This document shows, piece after piece, positions 5,847 through 7,744 of a stretch of DNA of 7,744 bases. A program made the translations under genes and the position numbers. How positions within the stretch are numbered: the first letter of the stretch is position 1; each line of letters begins with the position of its first letter. The notes beneath the pieces were generated by a model that was not told the DNA's origin, did no database searches, and saw only the letters and a list, made by a program, of their open reading frames with translations. This DNA is from GCA-002862325 sp036339295 (GTDB lineage: Bacteria; Planctomycetota; Phycisphaerae; Phycisphaerales; SM1A02), in the NCBI GenBank assembly GCA_036339295.1, contig JAYZBK010000087.1, positions 1 to 7,744 on the forward strand, in the 5' to 3' direction.

Positions 5847-5997
5847 GGACCGGCTCCGTTCCATCCTGCCGATGAGTCCAGAGGACGCCCGGCCGCCCGG
5901 CGCAGTCGGGGCGGTCGGTCCACGGAAGCGATCCCGACGATCGCCGGGCCGCCCGAACCCCCGGGGCCCGGGCCGCTCGTCGGCGGCCGGGAGTCCC
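5847..5997. other. Rest of the gap before icd, very G+C-rich, no gene seen
   Basis: This stretch is packed with short G/C palindromes, for example around 5957-5970 and the pair GGCCGC/GCGGCC (5971-5976 with 5983-5988). It has no family-like reading frame. The second pair lies where a -35 would be for the -10 candidate at 5998. I see nothing firmer. Confidence 0.4.
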
Positions 5998-6003
5998 TAG
6001 AAT
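5998..6003 (+). promoter_or_regulatory. Candidate -10 box TAGAAT for icd
   Basis: TAGAAT matches five of six bases of TATAAT and is conspicuous in a long G+C-rich stretch. It would start a transcript near 6010, leaving a leader of just under 50 bases before the ATG at 6058. No TTGACA-like -35 is seen at 16-18 bases upstream. This is the best promoter candidate in the window. Confidence 0.5.
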
Positions 6004-6013
6004 CACCGCCCGC

Positions 6014-6029
6014 GCCCGCTTTCGCGGGC
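6014..6029 (+). promoter_or_regulatory. Leader hairpin in the icd 5' untranslated region
   Basis: The arms GCCCGC (6014-6019) and GCGGGC (6024-6029) pair perfectly around a TTTC loop. The stem would sit at or just after the predicted transcript start and 28 bases before the ATG, leaving the GAGGA ribosome site (6044-6048) unpaired. It may stabilise the 5' end of the mRNA. Nothing shows a ligand-binding riboswitch. Confidence 0.4.
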
Positions 6030-6057
6030 CTGCCACCCCTGTCGAGGACCGATCGAG

Positions 6058-7744
6058 ATGAGCGACGCCCCCACCATCATCTACACCCACACCGACGAGG
6101 CCCCCGCCCTCGCGACCTACTCCTTCCTCCCGATCCTCCGCACCTTCGCGGAGGCCGCCGGGATCGAGGTCGAGACCCGCGACATCTCCCTCGCCGGCCG
6201 GATCATCTGCCGCTTCCCCGATCGCCTCCCCGCCGAGCGGCGGATCGACGACCACCTCGCGGAGCTCGGCCGCCTCGCCACGACGCCCGAGGCGAACATC
6301 ATCAAGCTCCCGAACATCAGCGCCTCCATCCCGCAGATGAAGGCCGCCATCGCCGAGCTCCAGGCCCAGGGCTACGACCTCCCGGACTACCCCGAGGAAC
6401 CGACCACCGACGAGGAGCACGCCGCCAAGGCCGCCTACGACGCGGTCAAGGGCAGCGCCGTCAACCCGGTGCTCCGGGAAGGCAACTCCGACCGGCGGGC
6501 CCCGGGGGCCGTGAAGGCGTACGCGAAGGCGCACCCCCACCGGATGGGCGCCTGGAGCGGGGACTCCGCGAGCCACGTCTCGAGCATGGAGGCCAACGAC
6601 TTCTTCGGGAACGAGCGATCGACCACGATCGACGGCGCCACGACGGCCCGGATCGAGCACGTCGACGGGGAGGGGACCGTGACGGTCCTCCGCGAGGGCA
6701 TCGCCCTCGAGGACGGCGAGGTCGCCGACGCCTCGTTCATGTCCCGCGGGGCCCTCGTCTCGTTCCTCGAGCAGCAGGTGGCGGAGGCCCGGGACGCGGG
6801 CGTCCTCTTCTCGCTCCACATGAAGGCGACGATGATGAAGGTCAGCGATCCGATCATCTTCGGGCACGCCGTCCGCGCCTACTTCAAGCCGGTCTTCGAG
6901 AAGCACGCCGCGACCTTCGACCGGCTCGGCGTCGATCCCAACCACGGGTTCGGGGACGTGGTCGCGAAGATCGCCGCCCTGCCCGATGCCGAACGATCCG
7001 AGATCGAGGCGGACGTCCAGGCCGTCTACGACGCCGGCCCCGGGATCGCCCAGGTGGACTCCGACCGCGGCATCACCAACCTGCACGTCCCGAGCGACGT
7101 CATCATCGACGCCTCCATGCCGGCCATGCTGCGCGAGTCGGGTCGGATGTGGAACGCGGCCGGCGAGACCCAGGACGCCAAGGCCGTCATCCCCGATCGC
7201 TCCTACGCGGGCGTCTACCAGGCGGTCATCGACGACTGCAAGGCCCACGGCGCCTACGACCCGGCCACGATGGGGAGCGTCCCGAACGTGGGCCTGATGG
7301 CGAAGAAGGCCGAGGAGTACGGCTCCCACGACAAGACCTTCGAGGTGCCCTCGGCCGGAACCATGCGGGTGGTCGACGCCGCGGGCACCGTCCTGCTCGA
7401 GCACGAGGTGGAGCAAGGCGACATCTGGCGGATGTGCCAGACCAAGGACGCCCCGATCCGCGACTGGGTGAAGCTCGCGGTCGCCCGGGCCCGGGCGACC
7501 GGATCGCCCGCCGTCTTCTGGCTGGACACCGCTCGGCCGCACGACCAACAGCTGCTTCGCAAGGTCGAGCGATACCTCGCCGAGCACGACACCGACGGAC
7601 TCGAGTTCCACACCCTCGCCCCCGCCGAGGCGTGCCGATTCAGCCTCGCACGCATTCGGAAGGGCGAGGACACGATCTCGGTCACCGGCAACGTCCTTCG
7701 CGACTACCTCACCGACCTCTTCCCGATCCTCGAGGTCGGAACCA
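6058..7744 (+). CDS. icd: Monomeric NADP-dependent isocitrate dehydrogenase, N-terminal 562 residues (gene runs off the right edge)
   Basis: This TCA-cycle enzyme oxidatively decarboxylates isocitrate to 2-oxoglutarate in the cytoplasm, making NADPH with Mg2+/Mn2+. The frame is open from ATG 6058 to the edge, 562 codons out of an expected total of about 740. From memory it aligns with Azotobacter vinelandii monomeric IDH almost without gaps, at a constant offset of one residue. It contains TDEAPALATYSFLPI (12-26), ETRDISLAGR (39-48), NIIKLPNISAS (80-90) and KGSAVNPVLREGNSDRRAP (131-149). HMKATMMKVSDPI (254-266), SDRGITNLHVPSDVIIDASMPAM (from about 336), TMGSVPNVGLMAKKAEEYGSHDKTF (from 404) and SVTGNVLRDYLTDLFP (541-556) follow. 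Expected substrate and metal residues are present: Asn86, Ser133, Asn136, Arg140, Arg146, Lys256, Asp351, Tyr421, Arg548, Asp549 and Asp553. It is unrelated in sequence to the homodimeric Icd. GAGGA lies 9 bases before the ATG. No frameshift is seen, and the enzyme should be active if the rest is intact. Confidence 0.97.
   Translation, partial: MSDAPTIIYTHTDEAPALATYSFLPILRTFAEAAGIEVETRDISLAGRIICRFPDRLPAERRIDDHLAELGRLATTPEANIIKLPNISASIPQMKAAIAELQAQGYDLPDYPEEPTTDEEHAAKAAYDAVKGSAVNPVLREGNSDRRAPGAVKAYAKAHPHRMGAWSGDSASHVSSMEANDFFGNERSTTIDGATTARIEHVDGEGTVTVLREGIALEDGEVADASFMSRGALVSFLEQQVAEARDAGVLFSLHMKATMMKVSDPIIFGHAVRAYFKPVFEKHAATFDRLGVDPNHGFGDVVAKIAALPDAERSEIEADVQAVYDAGPGIAQVDSDRGITNLHVPSDVIIDASMPAMLRESGRMWNAAGETQDAKAVIPDRSYAGVYQAVIDDCKAHGAYDPATMGSVPNVGLMAKKAEEYGSHDKTFEVPSAGTMRVVDAAGTVLLEHEVEQGDIWRMCQTKDAPIRDWVKLAVARARATGSPAVFWLDTARPHDQQLLRKVERYLAEHDTDGLEFHTLAPAEACRFSLARIRKGEDTISVTGNVLRDYLTDLFPILEVGT

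Noticed and set aside
4224..5864. In-frame upstream extension of acyl-CoA dehydrogenase across the whole sugar dehydrogenase gene, suggesting a fusion of over 900 residues
   Set aside because: The added part is antisense to the intact sugar dehydrogenase and has shadow-like composition (His/Asp/Arg/Val/Leu-rich). The enzyme domain starts normally near 4175.
5872..6000. Small plus-strand frame of 42 residues, Arg/Pro/Gly-rich, ending at the -10 candidate
   Set aside because: It has no ribosome site, and its composition is what random G+C-rich sequence gives. Its stop overlaps the TAGAAT box, so it is unlikely to be a real small protein.
5668..7611. Minus-strand open frame of about 650 codons opposite icd
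   Set aside because: It is the shadow of the strongly conserved isocitrate dehydrogenase, created by C/G third-position bias, and has no motif of its own.
1..7744. CRISPR arrays, tRNA genes, transposon ends, phage or toxin-antitoxin genes
   Set aside because: I looked on both strands and saw no spaced direct repeats, no tRNA-like cloverleaf, and no transposase, integrase or toxin motifs. Nothing supports an exotic system in this window.

Overview
This is a G+C-rich bacterial window (about two thirds G+C or more by eye) with strong C/G third-position use. It carries lipoprotein signal peptides, a TPR lipoprotein and several TAnnnT -10-like boxes. Together these suggest an environmental Planctomycetota-type bacterium, possibly of the Phycisphaerae. 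That assignment is an inference from style and gene content; there is no rRNA or other marker gene here to prove it.

Layout. A minus-strand pair occupies 1-1724: a TPR-repeat lipoprotein, then a second lipoprotein cut by the left edge and joined to it by a 4-base ATGA stop/start overlap. A short divergent gap (1725-1804) leads into two plus-strand genes: a small thioredoxin-fold-like lipoprotein (1805-2359) and a CoxG/SRPBCC-family protein (2388-2861). A perfect 12-bp hairpin (2888-2914) separates these from a convergent minus-strand acyl-CoA dehydrogenase (2946-4175). A 297-base divergent intergenic region (4176-4472) holds two perfect dyads and candidate promoters. It leads to a plus-strand WbpA-type nucleotide-sugar dehydrogenase (4473-5831). 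After a 226-base gap with a candidate -10 and a leader hairpin comes a monomeric NADP-dependent isocitrate dehydrogenase (6058 onward), cut by the right edge after 562 codons.

How the genes work together. Apart from the coupled lipoprotein pair, the neighbours do not form one pathway. Acyl-CoA dehydrogenase feeds beta-oxidation or acyl-CoA breakdown, isocitrate dehydrogenase is a TCA-cycle and NADPH source, and the UDP-sugar dehydrogenase supplies uronic acid sugars for surface polysaccharide. This looks like ordinary chromosome made of small transcription units. I found no CRISPR array, tRNA, insertion sequence, prophage gene or defence system, and I see no convincing undescribed multi-gene system. 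The best leads are the truncated lipoprotein coupled to the TPR protein, the paired operator-like dyads at 4263-4280 and 4359-4378, and the apparent lack of a Shine-Dalgarno sequence at the CoxG-like gene.
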